Source of the DNA: Gammaproteobacteria bacterium
GTDB lineage: Bacteria; Pseudomonadota; Gammaproteobacteria; Beggiatoales; Beggiatoaceae
DNA length: 58,983 nucleotides
Assembly (NCBI GenBank): GCA_003645255.1
Contig: QNES01000005.1
Span: forward strand, 1-58,983
Direction: 5' to 3'
Of the stretch, positions 37,575 through 46,046 are shown piece after piece. A program made the position numbers and the translations under genes. The stretch's first letter is position 1; the number at the start of each line of letters is the position of its first letter. The notes below the pieces were generated by a model, which was given only the letters and a program-made list of their open reading frames with translations, was not told the DNA's origin and did not search any database.

Positions 37575-38087
37575 TCACAATTCACAATTAACCATTGTCC
37601 CCTGAGCCTGCATAATTAAGTCACACACTTCCCGCGCTGCACCGCGCCCCCCGGCTGCTTTTGTTTGCCAATGGGCATGTTTTATCACTAAAAAATGGGC
37701 ATCTGCACAAGCAATAGCTAATCCGACTTGTAACATGACCGGCACATCATTGACATCATCTCCAACATAAGCTACTTGTTGTGGTTGTAATTGTAATTTT
37801 TCACATAATTGTTTAAATGCGATTAGTTTATCTTGTGCGCCTTGATAAACATGTTTTATACCTAATGCTTGCATCCGATGTGTCACAATGGATGAAATTT
37901 TAGCAGTGATAATACCAATTACTACACCCGTTGATTGTAACATTTTCAGGCCTAAACCATCACGAGCATAAAATGCTTTAAATTCTTGTCCATTTTCTCC
38001 TATGTAAAGACTACCATCTGTTAATACGCCATCAACATCAAATATAACTAAACGAATCAAAGCGGCTTTTTCAATTATCGTTTTCAT
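37575..38087 (-). CDS. kdsC: 3-Deoxy-D-manno-octulosonate 8-phosphate phosphatase
   Basis: A 170-residue HAD phosphatase that removes the phosphate from KDO-8-P before KDO is added to lipid A. HAD motif I is LVIFDVDGVLTDG near residue 13, the motif II threonine is in GIITAKIS (the family more often reads GIITGRxS), and motif IV is YVGDDVNDVPVM near 110. The usual upstream neighbour kdsD is missing; dndE lies there instead. The gap to lptC holds TTAACCA/AATTCAC-type repeats at 37540-37575. Confidence 0.93.
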   Translation of the reverse strand: MKTIIEKAALIRLVIFDVDGVLTDGSLYIGENGQEFKAFYARDGLGLKMLQSTGVVIGIITAKISSIVTHRMQALGIKHVYQGAQDKLIAFKQLCEKLQLQPQQVAYVGDDVNDVPVMLQVGLAIACADAHFLVIKHAHWQTKAAGGRGAAREVCDLIMQAQGTMVNCEL

Positions 38088-38128
38088 AAATTACGACAGA
38101 ATAGAAGATAATTCAATATTTTCAACCC

Positions 38129-38161
38129 AAACCTGCCAGGTTTTCAAAACCTGGCAGGTTT
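38129..38161. repeat. Dispersed CCTGGCAGG hairpin, copy 3
   Basis: AAACCTGCCAGGTTTT and its exact complement with a 1-nt loop. A T-to-C change in the left arm is matched by A-to-G in the right compared with the other copies, so the pairing is kept. Confidence 0.65.
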
Positions 38162-38333
38162 AATAAAGCGATAATGATGCAAGAGTCTCAACAAAGCCAT
38201 TATGGCTTAACTTAATGGCATTGAAGAGTCTCAATGGTTAATATACTGCAAACGGCTATATGGCTATAACTTTTACAATTAAATTAAAAATTATTGAGAC
38301 TATTTTAGCGTTGTATAAAAAATACGCCAATCG

Positions 38334-38738
38334 TCAATCCGTTGTACTATGCTGTGCTGATGTATTTTCTATCAAAGCGAGCAACGTCGAAATATTTTTT
38401 AGCTTCATACTAGTCGCTAAGTCAGCAATACCTCGGTGAAGGTGTAACTTAAACTGTTCATTCAGTATTTTATTGGTTACTTTAAAACCATCCAATTTAC
38501 AACGCTGCTTTAATAAAGCCAAATACACATCAGCGTTTACTCCACCAAAAACTTTCCAGGTCATTTCTATTGAACTGTCGGTTTGCAATTTTTCATTGGG
38601 AGGGATTGATGGCTCCTTCAATGAAAGGCAGAAAGCCCAACGACAAATCACGTTCCAATTTTGAATACCGGTTTTTCGTTTAAGTGCTAATAAATATATT
38701 TTGGCTTTTTCAGATATTCTAACCGTTTCAATCGTCAT
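38334..38738 (-). CDS. dndE: DNA sulfur modification protein DndE
   Basis: A 134-residue protein. The core VRISEKAKIYLLALKRKTGIQNWNVICRWAFCLSL and EMTWKVFGGVNADVYLALLKQR are characteristic of DndE, a tetrameric DNA-nick-binding protein of the phosphorothioation (Dnd) complex. It follows dndD by 65 bp on the same strand, the normal order. The last residues (HSTTD) are encoded by AGTACAACGGAT, the end of a dispersed repeat, so the C-terminus has probably been altered. No dndA, dndB, dndC or dndFGH lies nearby. Confidence 0.88.
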   Translation of the reverse strand: MTIETVRISEKAKIYLLALKRKTGIQNWNVICRWAFCLSLKEPSIPPNEKLQTDSSIEMTWKVFGGVNADVYLALLKQRCKLDGFKVTNKILNEQFKLHLHRGIADLATSMKLKNISTLLALIENTSAQHSTTD

Positions 38739-38803
38739 TATTATTGGCTTTAATGGGACCCAATCAAATTGGGTTTTACGTCAAAAGTGGTTAAGGGTGA
38801 TAC

Positions 38804-40771
38804 TTAAAAAAAGTATCCTTTATGAATTTTAGCCGCCTGTTTATCTTTATCATAAGTAATGTGATATTCGCGTCCTATCGCTGATTTTAGCTTGCGATGA
38901 TATTTTTCATTAATTTCTTCATCAGTTGATAACAAGATCACTTGGTGGCTTGCCTGATGAAAATAATTATCGACTAAATTGTTACGGTGTTCTCCATCCA
39001 ATCGACTGAGCGGCGTGTCAATGATTGTCGGTAGGGGGCGACCCGATGCCCTGCTTAAGCCCCATAAAATAGAAACCGCTAGCAGTTGTCTTTCACCAGC
39101 TGAAAGACTTTTTGGCGATAGTTTTTTGTGATCGACTGTATAAAGGCTTAACGTGTATTCATTTGGATCAATTTCAATTTGATTAATAAAGTGTTCTTTT
39201 CGATTCAGTTGATGAAAACTATCTAAAATTAATGATTCCAATTGCCGAATATGTTTTTGAGTTACCGCTAAATCAAATTTTTCTAAGGTTTGACGAACTC
39301 TTTCAGAGTGTTTAATAAGATGATGAGTCACTTCATGTGCAAATTCTTCTTGCACTTCCATTTCATAAGCGTCAGTCAGTCCCTTTTTTTTACGTTCCAA
39401 TTCCTGACTAATACGTTCTTGTTCTTGTTCCGCAATTTCGATTCGTAATTTTGCCTTTTTGATTGCCTTTTGCTTCTCCTTACGTTGTTGGGTAATGCTT
39501 TCTAAACTTTCTGGGTCGGGAATACTAGCCAGCTTTCGTTCACAGTCATTAATTTCATCAGTCATACAAAACAATCGTGCTACTAGTGTATTAGCTGATG
39601 CTTGTATTTCTTCCAAAAAGCTATCTTGTAAACGGTTAAAAAACATGGGATTTGTATTAAGATAACATTCTGTCTTTATAGACTTTTGAAGTTGATTTTT
39701 ATATTCCTTCATAAAAGTCTTTATAGCCTTCAAGGCTGCACTGTTGACGGTATGCTGTTTTAATAAGTCAAGTATTGCAGCATCGTGTTTATCAAGTTCC
39801 TGGTGAATTTGACTGTTATGTTTAGCTTCATGTTCTCGAAACGCTTGTAATTTTGTTTGCTCAAGTAAATCCTGTACCATTAATAATGGGGCGTCTCCTG
39901 TCGCAACTTCACGCCATTGTTTTTCAATTTGAGATAAATTTTTTTGAGCTGTTTCAAGTTGTGCCTCAATCTGTGTTCTTTCTTCAAACAGTTCACCTCC
40001 TTCACGACGGTATTCTTCAATTAACTGCTCTTGCTCTTTTTCCAATTGCGCTAGATAATTTTGAACCTCGCTTTTTTGTTGGACTATCTCTTTTAGTTGG
40101 TTTGTAAATCGTTCAACTTCTGCTTCCAAGGCGGTAATATGATTATCACTTTGTTGTGAGCGGACTTGTATTTTACGCTTACGTTCTACCATCAATAAGT
40201 CAGTGGATAAACGTTCAACCAGGTCCAGCCCCAATAATGCTTGAATACCTGTTTTGATCAGAATAGCTGCTTTATTAGTATCCGCAAGGGCTTCAATCTT
40301 TTCACCATCAAAAAAGAATAAATTCGATATCCTGGCGGGTATAAATTCTTCAACGTATTCATACCAACGTTCTGTGATGACTGAATCTAATATTCCATCA
40401 CGTTTGACTTCTACGGTTTCTTTGATACCTTTACCACTGCTGTGCCATGAGCGATGAATGCGGATTGATTCTTCTTTTCCTTCCCTAAAATGTTTAAATT
40501 GCAATTGGAGGGAAGCTCCCTGGCTAGGTTCAGTATGGTAATTAATCATCCTGCGTAAATAATCAAAATAGTTCATTTTGTTGCCAGTTGAATATTTGGC
40601 AAATTTACCATAGAGCGTAAGTTGTAATGCTTCCAACAAAGTGGTTTTTCCACTGCCATTCAGTCCCCCCAATAAAATGATAGGTTTTTTGGGAGAATGT
40701 GGAGTCAATTGAACCACATGATGACCTTTATAAATACCAAAATTATCTAAAACAATTTCTTCAATAATCAT
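38804..40771 (-). CDS. dndD: DNA sulfur modification ATPase DndD
   Basis: A 655-residue SMC/Rad50-like ATPase. Walker A GGLNGSGKTTLLEAL near residue 34, two long coiled-coil arms (about 205-300 and 400-500), signature LSAGERQLLAVSILWGL near 565 and Walker B LPTIIDTPLSRLD near 590. The segment ISNLFFFDGEKIEALAD near 155 is typical of DndD. DndD works with DndC and DndE to place sulfur in the DNA backbone. The gene is intact, but the 329 bp upstream (40772-41100) show no trace of dndC; that gap is AT-rich and holds an inverted copy of the GGGCTTTGAAGTTTCAC repeat near 41055. Confidence 0.9.
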   Translation of the reverse strand: MIIEEIVLDNFGIYKGHHVVQLTPHSPKKPIILLGGLNGSGKTTLLEALQLTLYGKFAKYSTGNKMNYFDYLRRMINYHTEPSQGASLQLQFKHFREGKEESIRIHRSWHSSGKGIKETVEVKRDGILDSVITERWYEYVEEFIPARISNLFFFDGEKIEALADTNKAAILIKTGIQALLGLDLVERLSTDLLMVERKRKIQVRSQQSDNHITALEAEVERFTNQLKEIVQQKSEVQNYLAQLEKEQEQLIEEYRREGGELFEERTQIEAQLETAQKNLSQIEKQWREVATGDAPLLMVQDLLEQTKLQAFREHEAKHNSQIHQELDKHDAAILDLLKQHTVNSAALKAIKTFMKEYKNQLQKSIKTECYLNTNPMFFNRLQDSFLEEIQASANTLVARLFCMTDEINDCERKLASIPDPESLESITQQRKEKQKAIKKAKLRIEIAEQEQERISQELERKKKGLTDAYEMEVQEEFAHEVTHHLIKHSERVRQTLEKFDLAVTQKHIRQLESLILDSFHQLNRKEHFINQIEIDPNEYTLSLYTVDHKKLSPKSLSAGERQLLAVSILWGLSRASGRPLPTIIDTPLSRLDGEHRNNLVDNYFHQASHQVILLSTDEEINEKYHRKLKSAIGREYHITYDKDKQAAKIHKGYFF

Positions 40772-41100
40772 TAATGGGAATAATGTGAATTATAGGGCTT
40801 GTAATCAGCCAAAAATAGGGATGAATTATTATTGGATAGGGCAAATTAAAGTTTGCATTCCATTGGAAAACAATAATTTGAGATTATATCATAAAACTTA
40901 AAGAATAGCGAAATATTTATAAAGTCTCACTAGCTGCCACTTGGAGAATACAACTAAGTTATTGTTTTGTAAGAAAATTGATATATCAACAAGCCAGGAT
41001 ATTTTTATTTAACTTATTGAAACGATTTGATATAATTAAAAATATGCGTCTCCGCCCTTGTGAAACTTCAAAGCCCATTTTCTGAAATTCTATTATAAAT

Positions 41101-42939
41101 ATGAACTTACTCAATTTATTAATACTGTTATCTCTATTTACGGTTGCATTAGTCTATTGGATAGGCAAGCGGCGTTATGCCGGTTGGTTTGCTATGCTCG
41201 CTTACGCTATGCAATTGTTTGTACTGATTGGCTTATGGGATAAAATGCCCATTGCCTCTTCTTTTTCCTTCACCGTATTAGATAATCTAATCCATTGGGA
41301 AATGACCGGCTTGGGCTGGTTTTTTGCCATCCTCACGGTGGGAGCCGCATTAATCACCTCCATGTACACCGCCGGTGAATGGGGAGAATCTCAAAAAGAT
41401 ATGCGCCTACAGCATGTTTCAATGGCGGTGAACGTTTTAGCCATGTTAATTTTGCTTTCTAGCGGTGATTTTCTAAGTCTATTTATTGGCTGGGAATTGG
41501 TTAGCTGGGCTGCTTTTTTGATTATGACTGAACACGGGGGTAAAGCAGCAGATGCTGCGTTTCGTTACCTTATTTATGCCATGAGCGGCGCGATGGCTAT
41601 TTTCACCGGTATTGTGCTTATCTATCTCCAAGTGGGTTCCTTAGAATTTGCAGCCTTTTGGGAAGCTTTGCCCCAGTTATCTAGCTCAATCTTATGGGGG
41701 CTAGTACTACTTTTCAGCAGTGGATTTGCAATCAAAATGGGTTTGATGCCCTTCCACTTATGGCAAGCAGATGCTTATGCTGAAACGCCAGGGGCAAATG
41801 CCGCATTTATCAGTGCTATTGCAGCCAGAATGGGCTTATTTGCCCTCATTTTAATCTTTTTCAAACCGTTTGTGATATCCCATCTCATAGGAAATGAGTA
41901 TGGATTTTTAAATGCACGTAGTTTATTGATATGGATAGCAGCCCTGACTGCCGTTATTCCCACTTTTATCGCTTTACAACAAAGTGATGCCCGCTTACTC
42001 CTAGCTTGGCATGGTATCGGGCAAGGGGGATTGATGTTATTGGGCATTGCAATTGCGACACCGATGGGTGTGACAGGTGGTTTATTACACGTTTTTAATT
42101 ATGCCATTTATCAAGCAGCATTATTTTTAGCCGTCACAGCTGTGATGCACCGCACCGGTACAACGGATTTAGATCGTTTAGGCGGATTGATTGTGAAAAT
42201 GCCACTAACCTATATTGTTATGCTGATGGGTATCATTGGTTTAGCCGGTTTACCGCCAATAAATGGATTTGTATCTAAATGGTTGATTTATAAAGCATTA
42301 TTAGAATCTGAAATGCCCTTATTATTAGTAGCAGCTTCCATTAGCACCTTGGGAACAATTCTAAGTGTGTATAAACTGATTCACAATATTTTCTTAGGGC
42401 AACTGCGTAAAGAACACTATGAAATTAAAGAAGTTCCCTGGACTATGTCTGTACCGATGCTAATATTAGCAGGTATTGCTTTCATCACAGGCGTAATGCC
42501 AGGATTGGCACTCGCTTTAGTCGATAAAGCACAAATCGCTTTAGGCTACGCACCCCTAGTTCACCACTTAGGCGGAATCAGTTTGCCAAACGGCAGTCTC
42601 AATATGCTCTTGGTGACCGGTATCTTCTTTTATGGGGTTGGCATCGGCGCGGTCATTTTCTTCCTGGGTAACCGACGCTTTATTACCCATCAATGGGATA
42701 ATTACGCTGGTGGACATTTTCTATCCTCGGATATCCGTTATAACTTTACGCATAATTTCTATCCAGGCACTATGCGCGTGATTGGACCCTGGTTTAAAGG
42801 GAGCATTGTCAAATTAGAGCAAAGCTTAGTCCATTTAGCGCAAGTATTAGCGGGCGCATTCCATAGCTTTTACCGTCTTAGTTACACGCCCTTATATTTA
42901 TTAGTGGTAACAGTGTTAGCTTTGGCATTTCTGGTTTGA
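41101..42939 (+). CDS. Complex I/Mrp-like proton-translocating membrane subunit (NuoL family), orphan
   Basis: A 612-residue protein with about 14-16 membrane segments of the antiporter-like NuoL/M/N and MrpA/D family. The conserved glutamate in FIGWELVSW near residue 130 and the lysine in GFAIKMGLMPFHLWQADAYAETP near 205-225 are present, as is a further charged helix (LGGLIVKMPLTY). The C-terminus (NFTHNFYPGTMRVIGPW) resembles hydrogenase-type relatives. No other complex I, Mrp, hydrogenase or DabA gene is next to it, so its partner is unknown. No ribosome binding site is obvious. Confidence 0.75.
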   Translation: MNLLNLLILLSLFTVALVYWIGKRRYAGWFAMLAYAMQLFVLIGLWDKMPIASSFSFTVLDNLIHWEMTGLGWFFAILTVGAALITSMYTAGEWGESQKDMRLQHVSMAVNVLAMLILLSSGDFLSLFIGWELVSWAAFLIMTEHGGKAADAAFRYLIYAMSGAMAIFTGIVLIYLQVGSLEFAAFWEALPQLSSSILWGLVLLFSSGFAIKMGLMPFHLWQADAYAETPGANAAFISAIAARMGLFALILIFFKPFVISHLIGNEYGFLNARSLLIWIAALTAVIPTFIALQQSDARLLLAWHGIGQGGLMLLGIAIATPMGVTGGLLHVFNYAIYQAALFLAVTAVMHRTGTTDLDRLGGLIVKMPLTYIVMLMGIIGLAGLPPINGFVSKWLIYKALLESEMPLLLVAASISTLGTILSVYKLIHNIFLGQLRKEHYEIKEVPWTMSVPMLILAGIAFITGVMPGLALALVDKAQIALGYAPLVHHLGGISLPNGSLNMLLVTGIFFYGVGIGAVIFFLGNRRFITHQWDNYAGGHFLSSDIRYNFTHNFYPGTMRVIGPWFKGSIVKLEQSLVHLAQVLAGAFHSFYRLSYTPLYLLVVTVLALAFLV

Positions 42940-43016
42940 AAAAGCGACAAACCTGACACTCTTTTTCTTACATCCAGAATTTGTGGAACGCTTTGGAAAG
43001 TGGTTACATTTAATCA

Positions 43017-43370
43017 TTAATAAAGGAAATTCAAAATTTTTTCTTCAGTGATAGGTTTTGGAATAAAAGTAATACCAAGTGCTTTAGCTTTTTCGCGCAC
43101 TATTTCCTGAATATTGGCGGTTAATAAACCGATTTTTGCTTTTGGGAAACGTTTGAGCAATTTTTTTGCTAATACCAACCCATCCATCCCAGGCATATTT
43201 AAATCAAGAATTGCAATAGTCATTTGAACGGATTCAGTTTTAATAAGGGCTTCTTCCCCATTACAGGCTTCAACAAATTTAGCTTGCTTATCAGCATTAT
43301 CAATAATAGCACGTACTAGCATTCTAGAAACTCGGCTATCGTCAACAACTAATATCGTATGAGATGTCAT
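43017..43370 (-). CDS. CheY-like single-domain response regulator
   Basis: A 117-residue receiver domain. The acidic pair (VVDDSRVSRML), the phosphorylated aspartate (AILDLNMPGMDG, about residue 56) and the conserved lysine (IPKPITEEKI) are all there. No output domain. Probably takes part in the chemotaxis-type signalling of the neighbouring cheR-cheD-cheB cluster, last in the same direction; CheY of the flagellar type is one option, a pili-linked regulator another, since Beggiatoaceae glide. Confidence 0.85.
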   Translation of the reverse strand: MTSHTILVVDDSRVSRMLVRAIIDNADKQAKFVEACNGEEALIKTESVQMTIAILDLNMPGMDGLVLAKKLLKRFPKAKIGLLTANIQEIVREKAKALGITFIPKPITEEKILNFLY

Positions 43371-43394
43371 ATTGGTTATCCTAGATTCACGAAC

Positions 43395-43532
43395 TTAATT
43401 TTGCTGTTTTTCTAGTTCTAATGTCTTTCTTAAGCCTTCAACTTATTTTTCTAAATGATTTGCTACCATAAGTGTTGCTTTTTGCATTTCTCCGGCGCAT
43501 CCAAGTTTTTCGAGTTTTTCAAATAATTTCAA
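43395..43532 (-). pseudogene. Small decayed coding fragment in the chemotaxis cluster
   Basis: On the minus strand a frame from a TTG near 43532 reads KLFEKLEKLGCAGEMQKAT, then a TAA at 43443-43445, then VEGLRKTLELEKQQN and a stop. The helical character continues on both sides of the TAA, which could be a mutated CAA. The parent gene is not recognised. It lies between cheY and the repeat protein. Confidence 0.3.
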
Positions 43533-43538
43533 AAATGT

Positions 43539-43564
43539 AAGGGCAATCCTTTATGATTGCCCTT
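43539..43564. terminator. AAGGGCAATC hairpin after the repeat-protein gene
   Basis: A 10-bp perfect stem with a 6-nt loop, 21 bp after the stop of the cysteine-repeat protein (minus strand). No long T-run; also related to the dispersed GGGCAA hairpins. Confidence 0.5.
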
Positions 43565-43584
43565 ATGCGTATAAATTTATTTAT

Positions 43585-44364
43585 CTAGTCTTCAATTGGC
43601 ACAACACCTTTTATTGAAAATGAGAGCGGTTCACGCCCTGGTATCAATTCCATTTCTACCTGATAAGTCGTTACTGTTCCATCAAATGCAGTAGGAACAT
43701 CAATCGCCGGTAAATATAATGTACCATCGCTCAACGATAAAGAACCGTGAACAAGAGTTGGCGTACAAACTTCATCGGAATGGGGTGTTGAAGTATTAAT
43801 ACCGCAAGCACTCGGCTCTTTCTGGCATTGTGCGATAATCTCTTGGATAGCATCATTGACACTCGGATTGACACTGATACCACAAGATAAAGGATCTTTT
43901 TGACATTGTTGAATCCCTTCCTCTAGGGTGCCCGTTAAGTTTATTTCACCGTCGGTAGAATTATTGGAACAAATTTCCGTGTCAGTTTGAGTGGGGCAAG
44001 CTATATTTTGCTCAACGTCTATGCCACAGGATTTAGGATCATTTTGGCATTGCGCGATACCTTCTTCAGCAGAGCCTTCAGCATTTTCCGTTTCTATACC
44101 ACAACTCGCGGGATCAAGCCTACAATCTGCTTTAATTTCTTCTTCAGTGATTCCACCGATAGTCGCATTAATACTGATGCCACAGGCACGAGGGCTTTTT
44201 TGACAAAGTGCCATACCTTCTGCGAATCCCTGGTTATATCCATTGATATAAATTGGATTATTACTAAGTGTTGAGGAAGAAGTAGAACTTTCTTCTGCAT
44301 AAATGAGGGCATTAAAGCCAAAATACACGATAAAAATCAGCAAATTTCGATAAAATTTAATCAT
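43585..44364 (-). CDS. Secreted protein with five Cys-paired DP.SCGI repeats
   Basis: A 259-residue protein with a signal peptide (cleaved near IYAEES). Residues 40-195 contain five units of the pattern EGI..CQ.DP.SCGI (for example EGIAQCQNDPKSCGID, EGIQQCQKDPLSCGIS), each with two cysteines eight residues apart, separated by acidic spacers. The C-terminal 60 residues look like beta-strands. Function not known; paired cysteines point to disulfides in an exported protein. It follows cheB by 24 bp on the same strand, so it is probably expressed with the chemotaxis genes. Start ATG 44364 preferred over TTG 44370. Confidence 0.65.
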   Translation of the reverse strand: MIKFYRNLLIFIVYFGFNALIYAEESSTSSSTLSNNPIYINGYNQGFAEGMALCQKSPRACGISINATIGGITEEEIKADCRLDPASCGIETENAEGSAEEGIAQCQNDPKSCGIDVEQNIACPTQTDTEICSNNSTDGEINLTGTLEEGIQQCQKDPLSCGISVNPSVNDAIQEIIAQCQKEPSACGINTSTPHSDEVCTPTLVHGSLSLSDGTLYLPAIDVPTAFDGTVTTYQVEMELIPGREPLSFSIKGVVPIED

Positions 44365-44388
44365 AATCAATTACCCCCGGATGCTTCT

Positions 44389-45471
44389 TTAAAATGAAAG
44401 TAATTTATTGGCAATTTGAGGTAAGGGTAAAACATAATCTATCCCGCCATGTTTAATCGCTTCACCAGGCATACCCCACACTACACTACTCTTTTTATCT
44501 TGCGCGATAGTAACCGCTCCGGTTTCATGCATTTCCTTAATACAACGCGCCCCATCATCACCCATACCGGTTAAAATCACACCCATTGCATTAGGTCCAG
44601 CACTTTGCGCCACAGAACGGAATAACACATCGACTGAAGGGCGGTGACGGTTCACGGGTACACCTTGGTGTAAACGACAAATATAATGTAAACCTGCACG
44701 CTCAACTAATAAATGGGAATCGCCGGGCGCAATATAAACACAGCCTGGTAATATTTCTTGCTCATCTTGAGCCTCAAAAACATTCATTGATGAAAGTTGA
44801 TCCATTCGCATTGCAAAAGAATAACTGAAGGTTGCGGGAATATGTTGGCTAATCACAATGCCAGGTGCATTAGCAGGCATTTGCATTAATAAGACTTTGA
44901 TAGCTTCAGTGCCGCCTGTGGAAGCCCCAATAGCGATAATTTTTTCCGTTTTAACATAATGACGCTGGGTTGGAACTTGACTAATAATAACATCGGGTGG
45001 ATATTTAGAAGTGGCTTTAGGTGTTAGTTTTGATAAAAATTTTTCAGGCTGTACTTTAGCAAGGGCAGCTATTCTGATTTTGTTAATAATTTCATCTGAA
45101 AAAGATTCAAGGGTTTGAGTAATATCAATTTGCGGTTTACGGATATAATCGATAGCACCACATTCCAGTGCCTGAAGGGCGATTTCGGCATCTGCTTGAG
45201 TAAATACCGACACCATTACAACCGGCATTGGTCGTAAGCGCATCAAGTGTTTAAGAAAATCCAAACCATCCATACGTGGCATTTCTATATCTAAAGTTAA
45301 CACATCCGGATTTAAACGCTTAATTTTTTCCCGCGCAATATGGGGATCAGCAGCACTACCAACCACTTCAATATCATAAGCGGAGTTTAATATTTTGGTT
45401 AAAACTTGCCTAAATAATGCAGAGTCATCAACAATTAACACTTTTATTTTTTTAGACACACCGGTTCCCAT
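44389..45471 (-). CDS. cheB: Chemotaxis protein-glutamate methylesterase CheB
   Basis: A 360-residue response regulator-methylesterase. The receiver domain has VLIVDDSALFRQ and the phosphorylated aspartate in LTLDIEMPRMDG; the esterase domain has the catalytic serine in AIGASTGGTEA, histidine in SQHIPATFS and aspartate in TGMGDDGARC. It removes methyl groups from, or deamidates, chemoreceptors. I start at ATG 45471, 5 bp after the cheD stop; an earlier start would overlap cheD by 90 bp. Confidence 0.94.
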   Translation of the reverse strand: MGTGVSKKIKVLIVDDSALFRQVLTKILNSAYDIEVVGSAADPHIAREKIKRLNPDVLTLDIEMPRMDGLDFLKHLMRLRPMPVVMVSVFTQADAEIALQALECGAIDYIRKPQIDITQTLESFSDEIINKIRIAALAKVQPEKFLSKLTPKATSKYPPDVIISQVPTQRHYVKTEKIIAIGASTGGTEAIKVLLMQMPANAPGIVISQHIPATFSYSFAMRMDQLSSMNVFEAQDEQEILPGCVYIAPGDSHLLVERAGLHYICRLHQGVPVNRHRPSVDVLFRSVAQSAGPNAMGVILTGMGDDGARCIKEMHETGAVTIAQDKKSSVVWGMPGEAIKHGGIDYVLPLPQIANKLLSF

Positions 45472-45475
45472 CCAA

Positions 45476-46021
45476 TTATACAAATGATGAATTATGAAGC
45501 AGCTTTTTAACACGCACTCGTCCATTGACAGGATAAAACAATATTTTACGTGGATAAATATCGCCAAGATCTTCAGCGAGTAAAGTCAACTCCTCGGTTT
45601 CTATGTACGTTTTCACAAAATCAATATTTTTTTGTCCAATCTCACTCATATTTTTTATAATATGTGCCCCACCAAATAACTTCACTTCAAGATTTTTCCA
45701 AAGTCCCCCGTATTTCAAAATATCACTAATCAAACAATCCATTGCGAAGCGACCATAACGACTTGCCGTACAGGGAAGTTCCCAATTATCCGAAAACATA
45801 AAGGGAAGCATAAAATGATTCATACCGCCAATGCCACTAACACAATCGCGAATACAAGCTGAAACACAAGAACCAACGACAGTCATTAAAATTTCATCAT
45901 GACAAGTGACATAATACTCGCCCGGCAATATTTTGGCAACAGAATGATGGTTATGAGCATCCCAATAACGTATAATATGCTCATAACCAGGCAAAACACA
46001 CGGTGGAAAAGACTGTATCAT
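45476..46021 (-). CDS. cheD: Chemoreceptor glutamine deamidase CheD
   Basis: A 181-residue CheD. The catalytic cysteine is in TVVGSCVSACIRD near residue 52 and the histidine in GGMNHFMLPF near 70. It deamidates receptor glutamines and may be controlled by CheY-P. Placed between cheR and cheB. Confidence 0.93.
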   Translation of the reverse strand: MIQSFPPCVLPGYEHIIRYWDAHNHHSVAKILPGEYYVTCHDEILMTVVGSCVSACIRDCVSGIGGMNHFMLPFMFSDNWELPCTASRYGRFAMDCLISDILKYGGLWKNLEVKLFGGAHIIKNMSEIGQKNIDFVKTYIETEELTLLAEDLGDIYPRKILFYPVNGRVRVKKLLHNSSFV

Positions 46022-46046
46022 ATACTAAAATTTTCTGAATGATTAA

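Noticed and set aside
45472..45567. Longer N-terminus for cheB
   Set aside because: It would lie within cheD; the receiver domain starts normally after ATG 45471.
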